Source: Lethocerus indicus (lineage: Eukaryota > Arthropoda > Insecta > Hemiptera > Belostomatidae). From it: a stretch of 64,000 bases of DNA. Positions within the stretch are counted from its first letter, which is position 1; every line of letters starts with the position of its first letter. The DNA lies in the NCBI GenBank assembly GCA_019843655.1, contig JACDQD010000008.1, positions 11,752,442 through 11,816,441 of the forward strand, read 5' to 3'. Shown here piece by piece: positions 40,401-52,764 of this stretch. Below the pieces are notes generated by a model. The model saw nothing but the letters and a program-made list of their open reading frames with translations. It made no database searches and was not told the DNA's origin. Both the position numbers and the translations under genes were made by a program.

Positions 40401-43400
40401 TACGCTCTTACAATCACTCTGGCTTAGGCAAGCTGCAGTAGTACGGGACGAGTTGTGACCTCATCTAATCATTAGGTCGTTGCAGGACATCCAAATTTCA
40501 GACATTTATGTCGATGAGTTGTATGACGCACCAATCGACGAGTCGAGCAAACAACACCCCAACCAATGTTAATGCCAAACTATAATGGCCAATTGGCCAC
40601 CTCTATTATAATTGGATTTAATATTTGCGGGCAGATTACGGGTCATCATCCATCAATGGACCTTGCCATCGGGGTTGCCAGCGCGAATCTCTGATGTCCA
40701 CATCGAAATTATCCGTCTCCACATGTGAAACTAAATTAACAGGATCTTTTGAATACACGAATTGGAAGTATACTAATGAAAGGTAACTAATGAGAAGTAA
40801 GAATGGTCTCGTCTCTAGTCTTCTTCAACAAAGGGGCAATGCAGAAATTAAAATCACCCGTTGTCTGAAATTATTCTAATTTTGACTCGTTTACCTAAAG
40901 TTAAACTCTTGAAAATTAATCGTCCGGTTTGAAGAGATAATATAAGTGCGAATAAATATTTCTGCGTTCATCCATTGAGCGGTCATAATAATAATAATGC
41001 CTAAATGACCTACAGCAATAATGTTAGACCATAATTTTATTAGGTTATAAGATCGGAAAATTGAATTGTACGTGCCACGCCCTTCATAACAACAGAGCGT
41101 TCAATCTCTTCTATTTTCACTGTTTACGGCTGATATCGTTCGCCCCATTGGGCGCCCTTCCCACGTAATAAGGGAAATGGAAGGACCTATTTTCTCGGTA
41201 AGTTACCCTTCCAATCCTGTTTAATGTCCATTCGCTCGCCATTCCTCATTCCAAGCCTCCCACGACGACTCGACCGATCCGTTCAATCTCCGACCTTACA
41301 GACGAGCAATTTGTAGAAATGTAATGTTTAATTTTCACAAACAAATGGCAGTGCCAACAATTTTTTTCGGAGCGTTTGATAATTTCACAAGCGCCAATTC
41401 AAATGGTTTAATCATTTTAAGGAACAGACTGTTTAAGCATCGGATATAGTAAGCCCTGTTGTTCTGAATGACGTAGCACACGAAATCCAATTTTTCATTC
41501 TCTTAGCGTAATCAAATCGCGGTTCTTTCGCCCGTTATTATTGTCAAAAATATCGAAGAAGCAATGTAATTATTATTTTCGTGGCCTCATAGAGGGTTAT
41601 GTAAGCCAGCTGTGTAAGATTTCATATTTTTTTACTCATACCTAAATTACCTATTAAAAATGAAGGATTCGGTTTCATGTTTCTGTGGCGCAGTTGGTTA
41701 CTATTTTCACCTTTCCATTAGTATTTTAGTTCGTATACTGGGGGTTTCAAACATTAAGAATTAATCGTTAAACGCGAATTATTAACACAAATTGTACAGT
41801 GATTATCAGTGTTCACAAATATTGGTAGGTCTTATTCTTTCAATTCCTCTGTTAGTTAAATATAGGCAAATCTCTAAGAAAGTCGGTTCATGATATTCAA
41901 TCCGTGTAGCAGTATTAAAATAAATCATCCTCGACAATCTTAGTATGTAACCAGTCAATGTACTAGTAATATTTCTCGATTAATCAAGAAATGTACAAGT
42001 TAACTAAAGAAGTCTCAGGTCATAGATACCCTTTTATCAAAATTAAATTCTAAGCCAACCGAAAGTAGAAATTATTTTCCCACGAAAAAATGATTAAACG
42101 GCCGTTTTTCGGCCGTTCCCTTTCGGCTCCTCCCAAGGTTTTTTTACTGTCCATTCCTTCGGTAAGAGCAACAATTAAAAGGGGCAAGGCCGTGGCTCGC
42201 CTCAAGCGTGACAGAAAGGGGTCTCCAACCTTTGCAACAACAAAGAGATCGTTTCAGGAAATATAACTCAGACTACCGATTGGAATCGCAAAAATATTAC
42301 AAATCGAGACTATAATGCCGGTCCATCCGTCAAGGAAATATGACCGAAAAGTTGTGCCGATGAAACACTGTCATTTAGCGCGAAAAGCGAATGAGTTAAA
42401 TGAATAAATAATTAATCACCAATATATTTTACACCCGAAACAGGCTTACCGATGTAGTTAGTGCTATGTTTTAGCGTTGTCGACATATGTTAATGTCATG
42501 AACGGCCGATTCGACGTGGTTTCGGAAATGTGTCACATAAAACCGTGGTTTATGGAACACTGCAGATTCTTTCACGAAGCCACCGGTGTTTCGGATGGCC
42601 GTCCGGTTGGTAACCGACATTCTTCCGATATAGCGGCCCGCCCCCGCCCCAACTATAAACAGATTAATTTCGTTTCAGGCATTCTAGAAGAATGCGGGGG
42701 CATTCTGAGTAATGACCGGCTAACAGAGCAGTGCAGGCGAATTCCAGCGCTATCTCGGCAAGCGCTACGTGCCTACAACACCCCCCAATGGCGTCACCTC
42801 ACCTCACTAACCTCGTTGTGCAAGAGCCCGGTAAAGGTCGTTCGAACAGACCATTTGCTCCTTTCACTCCCCTTAGCGGACTCTTACTTATTGCGGGGCT
42901 TAAAACGCGGCTTCGAGGAAACGATATTATTTTCTCAGGCTTCGCGGGATCAACAGATCGTGCACCTAATCTAATCTAGGCTAGTATTACAATTCCTTAC
43001 AATCACCGGTTCTTATGGGTACGTGCTTAATTTTTCCCACCGCGTAATGGGGGGGGGGGAGGGATGAAACTGAAGTAATGGAAATGATTAATTTTGTGAT
43101 ATATAAAACAATGTAATTCTCACCCGAAAGCATCGTTTGCACAGAAGATCAATAGACCTTAATTATTAGATAATGGAGTAAAATGTCTGTGAACTGTTAG
43201 TGTCTTACTACACACGAGATATGTTGTTTTAATTGCTCTGGCAAAATATGTGGAGTCAGAAAATGAGCGACTTATCACAGTCACAATCGAAATGGAATCG
43301 TATGTAATTTTGAGCACTACTATGGAAGCCGTTAGATTGGTTTAAGGGCGGGGTTTTAAGGCCCCAATGTAAAACGAATAAGACAACTTCTCGCGCCCAA

Positions 43401-46201
43401 GTCCGAGATTACCTTTATATCTCGAGTCCAAAGGCCAGAAGAGTGAAACGGAATTCGATTCGTTTCCAAACTTAATTAGCGTTCGACTAATTGGGGAAGT
43501 TTCCGTTAAAATTCTGTCGTCAGAGTGGGCGCACCTTCCGAACGGTTCACGAATTAAGGGCTCTATTTGCCGACTCCCATTGTTTGCCGTCGCTGATGAG
43601 ACATTCACGCTCCGGATAAGACGAGCCGGAATCCATCCTACTATCCACTTAATTCTGATCACCTCCGACCCCAGGCAACATTTACAATATTTTACCAGTA
43701 TTATGTACGGACAGAGAGTAAAAGATATATTTCTTATCTGTACAAGGTGGCAATTTCATATTAAACGATTAAAAATGTGTTTATATTACAGAATTAGTTT
43801 GCGGTTCATTTATTTTTACCATACCCTAGATGTAAACACAGAGATTCCGTCCTCAACACAGGCAAAATATTCTTCAAGTTTTAAACATAAAAGTACTTTA
43901 CAGGGGCCGTAATACTAAAACTACAAGCATCACAGTAATAACAAGAGGTGAAACATAACACATGCAAAAAGAAGATTAATATTTGATGTGTATATATGTG
44001 TATTTAAATATATAAATATTTTTATATAAGCTAGAGAGGGCCAAATAGGATTGGATTATTCCTGGAAAGCCGCTATGCCTTAGTCACTACAGTATTGGCC
44101 ACTGATGTTTGTAAACTGTGTTGTGTATATGCGGAAGGAGGACAATAAAGAAGAGTCACTCGATTCTGGTATTAGTCACGCGGAATATCTATCATTTCTT
44201 TTCAAAAAAATTGTTGTTTTTTCTTTATTTATTTGTTCGGCGCAACTTTCAAAACTGTTTACGAACTAACATAATTGCACTATCCACTACTGTACAGGGC
44301 GCTTCTACCCCAGTATGTCAATCCGGTAACTCATTGGTTACTCAGGAATAAAGTGTAACCACCGTCATTGTGGTTGATACTCTAATCAACACTTGCAATT
44401 GAAACCGTACTTATTATCAAGAATTTAATTTTTCTTCCTTCTGCAATTTGTTTGTTTGTTTATTTCGCCACCACCAGTAGTCTATCGATGTGAACCTCGT
44501 CTATTACTATTGTTGACGACAATACGAAACCGATCTAATACACGATATATCGCGTAGGTATGGATTGAGATAAATTTCCAATGCAGAGATCCATAGTGCA
44601 CTGTAAGTGGCACTCTGGGGTGGGGTAATTGGCCAGGGACCGCACGTGACCCGGCAGTCCCGTGTTTAAGTCTGTGGAATGCGACTTACATTGAAAGAGC
44701 TTTCCCTACCCCAGGACATGCATTCGCGCGTTCAGCGAGTTTAGTAGGAAAATATAAGTACGGCCACGGTTTAAGAACAGTTAAAACCTTCTATTGGTTG
44801 AAACAGTGTAATATTTCGTCGGGCATTATGTTACAAATCCATTCCATCACGTATTGGATGGGTTTCAACTGTTCGGTTTCAAAGGACTGACTATATTACT
44901 AACTTCTTGCTACTAGCCGAAACCGGTTTAACATAGGACCAAATAATTCATGAAATGATCACCCATCCCTTTTATGTTTCTTGCAAGGTCAACATGTTTT
45001 TCCATACGAATATACTCCAATATCATTAATCTTCCAGCTTTATTTCTTTCGTTCGCCTTTGTAGACCAGAATAGTGTTTAGTTTTTAAGTTATTGAGTTA
45101 GGTGTTGAGGAATAAAAATGATTGAAAATAAATTTCTCGCTTTGAGCTCCTAAAATGAATTATCAGTTTGCGTTTTCGTGAAATAATAACCGAGAAGTGT
45201 AATGAAATTTTTGAAGAAGCGGCTGTTTACTCTCGAGGTTGGATCGTTCGGAATTAAACTTCAGTTTTGTTTGTTTTTTTAGTCGATAAGATATATTTTT
45301 AGGGAGCTGTAGGAGCTGGGGGTGGGCGGGGGGTGGATGTGGTGGCGGGTCCTGGAACTGACTACTAATTCCCGGCTTTGTCCACAATATCCGACCATCC
45401 CTTGGGTCTTTTTCCGTACAAACGGCGCAGCTCCAAAACGAAACATCGAACACAAAGAAGAGTTCAATATCTCTCAGCCTTTCTTCCCCCGGACTCAATC
45501 ATCGAAAAATACGGCCTTTGTCGGTATTCAGTTTTAATCTACCCCCACCAGTATTATACACACGGTTACCAATATTTCGTTCGAAGAACGAAGACAACCA
45601 TCCGACCTAAAATTGATTCAGAACCAAATTTTTGAGTAAACATTTCGTACCCCACTGTAATATGTCCAGATTATTCGAAAATTCAACTGTACTGTTATCG
45701 CCCTCATGATTTTTCTGTGCTGGAATAGAATGCGTAACGATGAAACAACCTATGTGTACTGAAATCAAGCCAATTTATCATCTGTAATTTTTCGGCATCT
45801 TCAGTATTACCGAGTAAATTGGTCTGGAATATTTCTTGAAAAAACTCCAAGAGGAATGAATTTCCATGAAACGCGCCCAATTATAATATTTTGGATTGCG
45901 TCACCGGTACTCAACCGAGTGTTACACAACGCCCATCTCGAGTCGATGCGGTAATTGCAAAAAAATTGTTGATACCCGCATCGAAAAACAGGAATTTTTG
46001 TAGATTACTTAACGGTAAAAATCGGTTGTGTAATTTTAGCCTGTGCGAGTGGTTCAGTCGAAGGTAAGAATTCCAACCAAGGACGAGCCTATCCTCTGGA
46101 CTTGGCAAACGGGGACTGCTCGTACCCGGATGTTGACGCCCATCTGCACTGGCTATCATGCATATATAAATCCAGTATGCACATAACTTATATAATGCCA
46201 T
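28435..46201 (-). CDS. SEA-domain type I transmembrane mucin-like protein, about 1462 residues
   Basis: Exons in transcript order: 46201-46126, 36844-33583, 33343-33037, 31863-31793, 30942-30725, 30088-29958, 29276-29115, 28596-28435; all junction phases agree. Order of parts: signal peptide (1-19, cleavage after ASA), Gln/Pro/Ala-rich head, Thr-tract and Ser/Glu repeat region to about 1160 (likely O-glycosylated), a CDKDC pair, SEA domain (about 1195-1312), transmembrane helix from WAIAVIVIGLASLLFVIIFG (about 1333-1356), and a basic then Tyr/Asn-rich cytoplasmic tail ending YDTNF. The SEA domain holds the intact self-cleavage site G-SVVV at about 1241-1245, so a non-covalent two-chain surface mucin is expected. 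Such proteins act in apical matrix, lumen lining or adhesion. I cannot name the orthologue. The signal-peptide exon is an inferred link across a 9.3-kb intron; the other joins are stronger. Confidence 0.85.
30381..30656 (+). repeat. Interspersed repeat, copy 2 (most complete)
   Basis: Lies in a mucin intron (30724-30089 on the minus strand), antisense to the gene. It runs from TAACACATGCAAAAAGAAG to ATTAGTCACGCGGAA, with an AT-rich TATA-like middle and AATAAA downstream of it. That order (TATA-like, then poly(A) signal) recalls an LTR. Confidence 0.8.
30957..31792 (-). other. Mucin intron between the two halves of the SEA domain
   Basis: An intron of about 850 bases, from donor GTAAGT at 31792 to the acceptor ending at 30943. 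It has a GC-rich patch near 31250-31440 and no coding signal. Confidence 0.6.
31864..33036 (-). other. Mucin intron upstream of the first SEA exon
   Basis: An intron of about 1.2 kb between donor GTAAGT at 33036 and the acceptor ending at 31864. No open frame or transposon is recognised. Confidence 0.6.
33757..34262 (-). repeat. Four degenerate copies of an LLPxx(F/Y)K motif in the mucin
   Basis: Reading the mucin frame: FIDTPASVLPPEFK (about 34262-34215), FEEATDLLPKDFK (34047-34007), LDTPLSLLPPGYKPP (33932-33886) and KDLETLIPKDYIK (33797-33760). The shared pattern is acidic/Thr, hydrophobic, L-(L/I)-P-(P/K)-x-(F/Y)-K/I. The copies are separated by Ser/Thr/Lys-rich linkers, so this looks like a short linear motif repeated along a disordered chain. 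Confidence 0.75.
34999..35074 (-). repeat. 18-bp coding minisatellite (STTTTP units) in the mucin
   Basis: Four tandem 18-base units encode P-S-T-T-T-T, flanked by longer imperfect Thr tracts. Thr codons vary at the third position (ACA, ACT, ACC), so the tract is maintained at protein level and is not a simple trinucleotide expansion. Confidence 0.85.
35341..35523 (-). repeat. Six 30-bp coding repeats (10-residue SEEQAVSQLT units) in the mucin
   Basis: Successive decapeptides read DEEQGVSQSN, SAEQIVSQLT, SEGQAVPELT, SEEQADPELD, SEEQAVSQFS and SEEHSKQSAN. Units are diverged yet all keep the reading frame and acidic/Ser character. Confidence 0.88.
37752..37775. repeat. (AAAT)n microsatellite
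   Basis: About six ATAA units in the mucin first intron. Confidence 0.95.
39109..40378 (-). mobile_element. 5'-truncated Jockey-type non-LTR retrotransposon
   Basis: Minus-strand frame 40373-39822 covers the later RT motifs: AGVPQGSVLSPTLFNLYTA, the catalytic AAFADDLALYSSS box, KTNASKTEAILF, and VKYLGLHIDEKLVW with the thumb to PSLLYACPVWRNAA. One small frameshift at about 39825 moves the rest to a second frame ending at 39568. The 3' UTR carries AATAAA (39135-39130) and ends at an A-run (39114-39109). Endonuclease and early RT motifs are missing, so the copy was truncated at insertion. With one visible frameshift it looks younger than the copy at 7.4 kb. It sits in the mucin first intron, in the same orientation as the gene. 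Confidence 0.92.
43049..43059 (+). repeat. G11 homopolymer
   Basis: Eleven consecutive G followed by AGGG, in the mucin first intron. Confidence 0.95.
43956..44186 (+). repeat. Interspersed repeat, copy 3 (internal deletion)
   Basis: Matches copy 2 from TAACACATGCAAAAAGAAG through the AATAAA core. It then skips about 50 bases (the TTTATTTCGCTTTACC segment of copies 1 and 2) before the shared ATTAGTCACGCGGAA end. It lies in the mucin first intron, antisense to the gene. Confidence 0.8.
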
Positions 46202-46247
46202 CACGCCTTCGAATGAATGAACAGGTTTATTAAATGCATTTTATATA
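46126..46247 (-). promoter_or_regulatory. Mucin gene promoter and signal-peptide exon
   Basis: On the minus strand TATATAAAA (46247-46239) is followed 29 bases later by TCATTCATTC (46220-46211), which matches the arthropod initiator TCA(G/T)T(C/T). ATG follows at 46201 after a leader of only about 17 bases. The exon encodes MALYKLCAYWIYICMIASAD and six further residues, ending CCG G before the donor GTACGA (46125). Phase 1 fits the acceptor before 36844, whose first two bases complete a Gly codon followed by QDFFFTNG. TATA, initiator, signal peptide and phase together support the assignment. Confidence 0.6.
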
Positions 46248-46865
46248 AATTAACAAATTAAAGCTGTAACGATATAATTACTATTATTTATATCGTACAA
46301 AATTATTGTTTGTTATTTACAACATACAAAATTTGATATTTAAAAAAAATTACTACAACTCCTAACATTGTCCTGAAGGAAACAAATGTTTAACATACAT
46401 AATTATTTTGCGATGAAGGTAGTCTGTTGGATTTGGTTTTCACGCACGAAACAGAGAAATACTTATGGAACATTTCTGTATGGTCTAATACCTTCAAAAT
46501 TAAAAAAATATATCAGATTACAATAATGACGGATACGGTCTTTCAACTGCGTTATCCTTTGTCGGGAGATAATAAACCAAACGGGTTTGCTAAATATAAA
46601 TCTTCGGCCGGCATTTTTCTTTCATTTTCCACCAGAGCGGGTTGATTAGTAGAAATGCGAATTCACTTTAGCAGTCGGTGTAACGATATCAAAGGGACAA
46701 CCCAAAAGCGCGGATTAATTCTGCTCAGTCGTACTTTTAATTCCTTTAAAAAGAGTTGTCCCTCTGATGATATAAAGCTTCATTTTTTTTGTCTGTTTCT
46801 TTTTTTTCTGAACTATTTACAGGACCCGCCCTTTCATTCCGCCAAAACCAAATGGAAAAACTACT

Positions 46866-46927
46866 AATACGTATGTATATATATGTATGTGTGTGCGAAC
46901 GTGTATAATAACATATATATATATACA
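46866..46927. repeat. Imperfect TA/TG-rich simple repeat
   Basis: Interrupted runs of GTATAT, GTGTGTG and (AT)n. Confidence 0.85.
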
Positions 46928-49900
46928 CCCACATACTAACTTCATCCATAAAGTTTTATTAACTGCTGCGATTGTCACAGCTGTTCCGAGTTGATTCATA
47001 GTTTCATTAAAGGTGCCTCGCGCCCCCCGTTTCATGCACAACTGCGACGAAAAAATCAATCCGAACGTTTAAACTTGCCGCCAGACATTAATTTTGGCTA
47101 ACGACGAAAACGATATTGTAAGTATAAAAGAATGTCAATTTAATTGCATTATATTGGAGTACTGAGTCCGGATCACAGTCCGGCTATATAACTGGTGAAC
47201 GTGGGTAACTGGTTTGGCGACGGGGGAATAGCCCGAACCAATCCCCTCTTTCTTAGGGCAAAGCGACGATATTCTATATTTTTATTTTTAATTTATTGTC
47301 ACTCCCACACTCCCGTCTATCGTCACACTCGCTGAACGAGTGCCATCGGGAGAAGTTGACGAACACAACTGTCGGTTGGACCAATTGGGGATATCAAGCG
47401 GGGACCGGGCACACACCGAGAGGGACCTAACCCGGCGGTGAATACGCGTTATTACTGGACAACTCTCCCTATAATTTCGGCCTATTATCGTCGGCATGAC
47501 TCCGAAATTTCCCCCCTTTGCTCGCCTTTCTGATTGGGGATTGTCAGGAGATCGGAGAAACCGACTGCGGAACTGTTGAAGAGTAATCATCCGGTGATAA
47601 AGGATGAGCACTATAAATTCCCATTACTTAATTAATGACGGGCGAACAAATGCTTCTTCAAATAAAATTTTATTCCTACGGGATCATTAGTAATCTGAAA
47701 TAATAAAACAGTTTTGAGTTTGTAGGCTAAAAGATATTGCTTTTTACTTCGACATCAACACTGTAATCTACTACAACCGACAACTAGTTTCTATTGTAAA
47801 ACAACTCCTTATCGCATTTAAAAATACTAAACGTTTTAACAAATTACCTTGGAGTAAATGGCAAAATTATTTTCATGTAAGATAAACTTATCGAATTTTT
47901 TCGAAAGTAAATTTCGAAGACCATTTTCGAAAATTCACGTTCAAACGTGTTCACTATTATAAAATATGTTCACTTCTAAAAAAAATATTAAGTTGGAAGG
48001 ATGAAGTGAAAGAAAATATTGTAGAGTGTATTGTACTTGGAACGAAGAATGAAGTTACTGAAATGTAATGTTCGTCAAGGAAGTGCCACTCTCCCGTCTG
48101 TTCTCATGATAGAGAAACGCGCACGTGTTTCCACCTCACTAGCTGGCTAGTGAAGGGAACATGTTCGCTTCAGTAGCCGATTCCGGCTCGGCATTAAAAG
48201 ACGCTATATATAGCCTGTGGTTTTTTACAAATGATCATGGCATTGTGCAATTATTCGAGGTAGTAATAATAGATATTTTGTTACGGATTTTTTGTTTACA
48301 ATCCAACGAAGAGTAGGATGATGTTCTTGTTTAATAGCAAAGAGAAATTTATTCGCGTGCGAGAAGAACCCCGAGGTTTTGGCGAGTCTTATTCCCCCGT
48401 CAATGTCTCGTTGAAAGTTGAGTTACCTTCCGTTTAATTTATTCGCCCAACTGCACGAAACCCAACGTGCGCGAAAAAATCGAATTTCGGTGCGGTTTAA
48501 AAATAGAATATAGATCCACGTCCCAAATCCCACATCGTCTGGCCATATGGCGGAGGGACCGGCGGAGGCCGGGCGGACTCATTTCTTGGCAACGGTTCCA
48601 GCAAGGGCACACCGAGGTCGCATTTTTCCTATTACGATATCCAGGGTCAGTTTCATCCGAGCCGCAATTTCCTCTTGGCCCGGGAGAACTCCCGGGTGCT
48701 CGTGGCAGCAAGACGCCGGGATGACGTGGGGGATGAGTTTTCCAGGATAATGTTTCCAACGCACGGTTGGAATGAACTTCATTATTATACCCCTACTTTA
48801 TTTCAGATAACTAAAGTCACGGTTCAGAATGCCTACTTACAATGAAGTCTACTAACCCATATACTGAAAATGGGTAGCTGAAGATAGTTATTATTTTCTG
48901 TAGTTATCATCTTCTGGTGGTATTTGGGAATGTCAACTCTGCCGTTGAACACTACGTAGTCTACTGAAGGTAGGGGAAACCTCGCATTTGTCCGGAGATA
49001 GTGGATAGTTGGGATTTAGCCTTTCCTTAGAATTGTACTAGATAAGGACGCAAAAGCAATTGAATAGGTATTTTTAACTTTTAATTAATATATTTGCCTG
49101 TTGTTGATCCATTCGTTAATGCAATCTTAACTGCGCAGTCCGTTTTAACTCTTCCTGTTATATTTCTGCTCCTGCCTATCCAGTAATGTACCTACTATTC
49201 AGTGCCTTTCTATTTCCATTCTATCGCTTACCGCTCGTTACCAACCTTGTACATTTACCTCCATTCTTGTATTTAAAAAACCTATTGAGATCCGTGATTG
49301 AATACTCCATACCTTTTTCTCGCTTTTAAATCTCATGTTCCCTTCACTTAAATGGGTATCATTATCGATTAAATCTATTTCCAGTTAATGCGATACAAAT
49401 ATAAGTGTTTTCCTATAATCCTCTTATTTATAACTTACAACTTAATTCCGTTACGTCCTTTCGTTGGTATCGATTGTCTGTAGCCGTCCGTCTGCTCAAC
49501 AGATTTTAATTAGTACCATTCCAAAATATTTATAGACCTTACATTCTTACAACTTGGTTCGACGAAAGTACATCTACTAGTGACGAAGAATTCGAATGTA
49601 CCAGATGAATTATTCACTACAAATAACAGGAGTTCAGAATATTACTGCCGCCTCATTTTCTGCCTCCTCTCGCAATACAAAAGTCGATAATGGAATAATT
49701 TAAAAATATTTGTCTAGTAACGAACAGACGATTGTTTGTTGCCTATTCGTTCGTTGTTTCCTACCCTGCATTTGGATCGTTCCAGTTTTGTACGGATTGT
49801 CCAATGCTGTAAATCTCAGGCTATTACGGGCCGCACGCTATGTACTTCATTACGGGAGGCCCGTGCCCCTCCCATCCGGCTGCTTCCCGCAAGCAGATAA

Positions 49901-52714
49901 AATAAATCGATCCTTCGACACCGGTATCAATCAGCGTCGACCCTCATTATTCATAGCAGCGCCTAATCCCGAGGGAATTGAGATTTGACATTTTGTTAAT
50001 TAATTGCTGTTAAAAACGCCGGGATATTTTCGGCCTTAAGAGCCAGCCTGGCGTTGTCCGTGGGAATAATTAGGGGAGCCGTCTAAAAAAACTTTACGAG
50101 ATAAGAAAGTTTTGAAGTCGATTTTCCGGCTTCTTTTTTTATTTTGCACTAATGAATACAAATTTCTCTTTTCCCCCTTATCAAAACTCGGAGATTCTCG
50201 AATCATTGATGGGTTTTGAATCCCCTTTTAGGTCTATTTGCCGCTTAATCTTATCGATTCGAATTTTATACAGCGCATAAAAGTAGTTGGCAAGTGTTTC
50301 CAATCCCGAAGGCACAATACCACTCGATAATAAAAATTCTACCGAATATTAACCAGAATCTAATTTCAGAGTTAGCTAATGCACTCAACTTGCTTTGGTT
50401 CGTTGATTTAAAAGTTCGGATTCATAACAGTTGAGTCTATACATAAGATCCACTTGAATTTCATTTTCAATTCTAGTCAAATAAATTAACATATCTAACA
50501 AATATGTATAAAAAGAGATAAAATAAATGTAATAAAAAAGATGTATAAAACAAGTATTCAATACGCGAGAAAAGTTACCATGCATTATTTATTGATTAGC
50601 GGTATCCATAATTGGAGTTAGGATTTAACTCGAATTTATTTAATAGGCTGTATGCTCTCTTATTATGTGATGCAGTCATTAGGATTATATAAATATGCTT
50701 ATATAACGCAGAAAGAAATAACGTGTTCTAATACTACCGGTGGAACAGGAGACATCGCGTCGAAGGATTCATTACGAAACAATTGCATCTTTTTATTGGC
50801 GCAATGCTATAAAGAGATCCATTCGGAGATTGGAACGTAGGCACTGGCAGGTATTTGTTTATTTTGCCTCCGCGAAGCCGACACTGAATCGGAGTCGGGC
50901 TCCTTTTGCCCGGCGGTATTCGTCGTTTTAATGGAGCCGTTTAGACAACGGTATTGTGAAACGGGGATTGAGCAAACAGAGGGGTGGAGCTGCGGGAGGG
51001 CTCGCTTCATTGTGCAAGCGAGTTGGCAGATATTCTCTGACCTTTGTTCACCTTGCCGCCCCCGCCCCGCCCCCGGCCCAGCCGGTTTGTCCTCGCTCCG
51101 AAGATGCCTTCGGCACTCCAATCGCTTCTTTTCCCCACATTTTAAAGTTATTCGCTTGTCCTTGAACGAATTCTTACAATCTGGACTTGATGTATAAGAC
51201 AAGGCCTCCTACGGCAGAATACGCTTGATAGGATTGATTGGACGCAGTCCATTTAGTTTAACGCCTGCCCAACTGTACTGTTCAAGTGTAGACGTACATG
51301 TTCAAATCTTGCGATAAACTTACAGCGTTGATTGTTTGTTAACGATGAGTATACAGTAATAATTATTTTTTAAACGGCACTTAACAAATGGAAAATATAT
51401 TAAATATCCGTTGAACTGAGTAAACAAATTGTTTTATTTGTCAGATCTAACACTTGGCTCTCCACCCAGCTCTTAAATGGATTACTATTCTCCCAACGTC
51501 TTATCCCAACGATCTTCAATTCGGAGAAAACATCTGAGGTAGAAAATCCCATTGAGTAACCCTCATTGTACTCATCTTTTATTTCAACACCGGCTGAAAA
51601 CGTGTATGTGTAGCATGGCAATACTATATACGGATATACTTATTAATGTTCGGTATCGTTTAAAAAAATATCTACAATTTCTAATACTTGTTTATTATTT
51701 ATAATGCATAGAAATTGTACGAAAACAAAATATAGTATAGTAAAAAGGTTTATTGCTGGATTCAAAAACTAATAGTGATGGTATCTCTAATCAATGAATT
51801 CTACTAATGTGCCAATTATTTTTTGTTCCAATGAGCACCTAAAACAATCAAATTCGAAAGGTATTAAGGCACCAGATTATTAATAGCTGAACTCGTCAAC
51901 TGGATCCGACAAAGAACTATGTCCACTATAAAGTTATACTGCTATCAGCAATGTAATATTTGAATTTCCTTTAAACCTGTGACTTTTTCTGCCCTCCGAC
52001 AGATTACAAGGAACGTTTTCCCTTTTGTCGTTCGGTAGGGTTGGAGGATATCGAAAAGGCGGTGAGGATATCGCGCGGTGAGAGAGGACGTACTGGGCTT
52101 AGGGTGGGAAAGCCCGGCTCCGTCGGATGGAGCCGCAGAGAGCAGAAATGTCATTGAACTTGTTTTTCATTGTTCCTACGGGGGCGGGCTGGACAATGGT
52201 CGCGCTCGCAGTTGTGTTCCGCCGATAAAACGCGGCCTCCTTACCAGTTTGGCTCTCGCGACCCTACAGATACGGCATAAAATAAATGACACTGGTGGCC
52301 GGAATTTATTTTGGAATACGACCGAGGTGTTGAATTATTCATGGAAACGTTTATAGATGTGTCAGATTAACATAAACAGAAACGGGCACGATAGATGTGT
52401 TGATCCGTAATCGTATCAGTACACCGTTAGTAATCCTTGTTCAATTCGTTATAAACACAATTACAGACGGATAACTACTTTCTAATGAAATATTTCCTAT
52501 AATTAATAAAGTACAGTTACTTTGTCAGTATTCCGCTAAGCCGCGGCCTGGCGCCGGGGGTTCGCCGTAATGCTAAGTCCCGCAAGGCAGGGGCGCGTGG
52601 CTGGACAGAGCGGGGTGGCGAGCGCCTCGAGAGTAAATCACTGAGCGGTCAGATTTATATACAGTGGACCCGGGTGTAGGTGGCACACGACCGAAGGCAG
52701 TTCACCAGTGGGAT

Positions 52715-52717
<3 letters not shown>

Positions 52718-52763
<46 letters not shown>
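52718..52763. repeat. (AT)n microsatellite
   Basis: About 23 AT dinucleotides within otherwise GC-rich sequence. Confidence 0.97.

Positions 52764-52764
<1 letters not shown>

Larger units (their letters stand above)
36845..46125 (-). other. 9.3-kb first intron of the mucin gene
   Basis: Runs from the signal-peptide exon to the main exon. It contains a Jockey fragment (39109-40378), an interspersed repeat (43956-44186), an (AAAT)n tract, a G11 run and several GC-rich patches (37100-37500, 42560-42930, 45300-45470). Open frames in the GC-rich patches (for example 42477-42974, + strand) match no family I know. Long first introns often hold enhancers; nothing here proves it. Confidence 0.5.

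Noticed and set aside
41680..41745. GTGGCGCAGTTGGTTA, a tRNA-like A-box stretch
   Set aside because: No cloverleaf can be completed and no B box follows at the proper distance.
42477..42974. 165-codon open frame on the + strand
   Set aside because: It lies in a GC-rich patch of the mucin first intron, has no domain or compositional signature, and overlaps a second open frame in another phase. Probably chance openness.
50807..51202. 131-codon minus-strand frame and overlapping + frames
   Set aside because: All frames are open because of local GC content. No motif or splice context.
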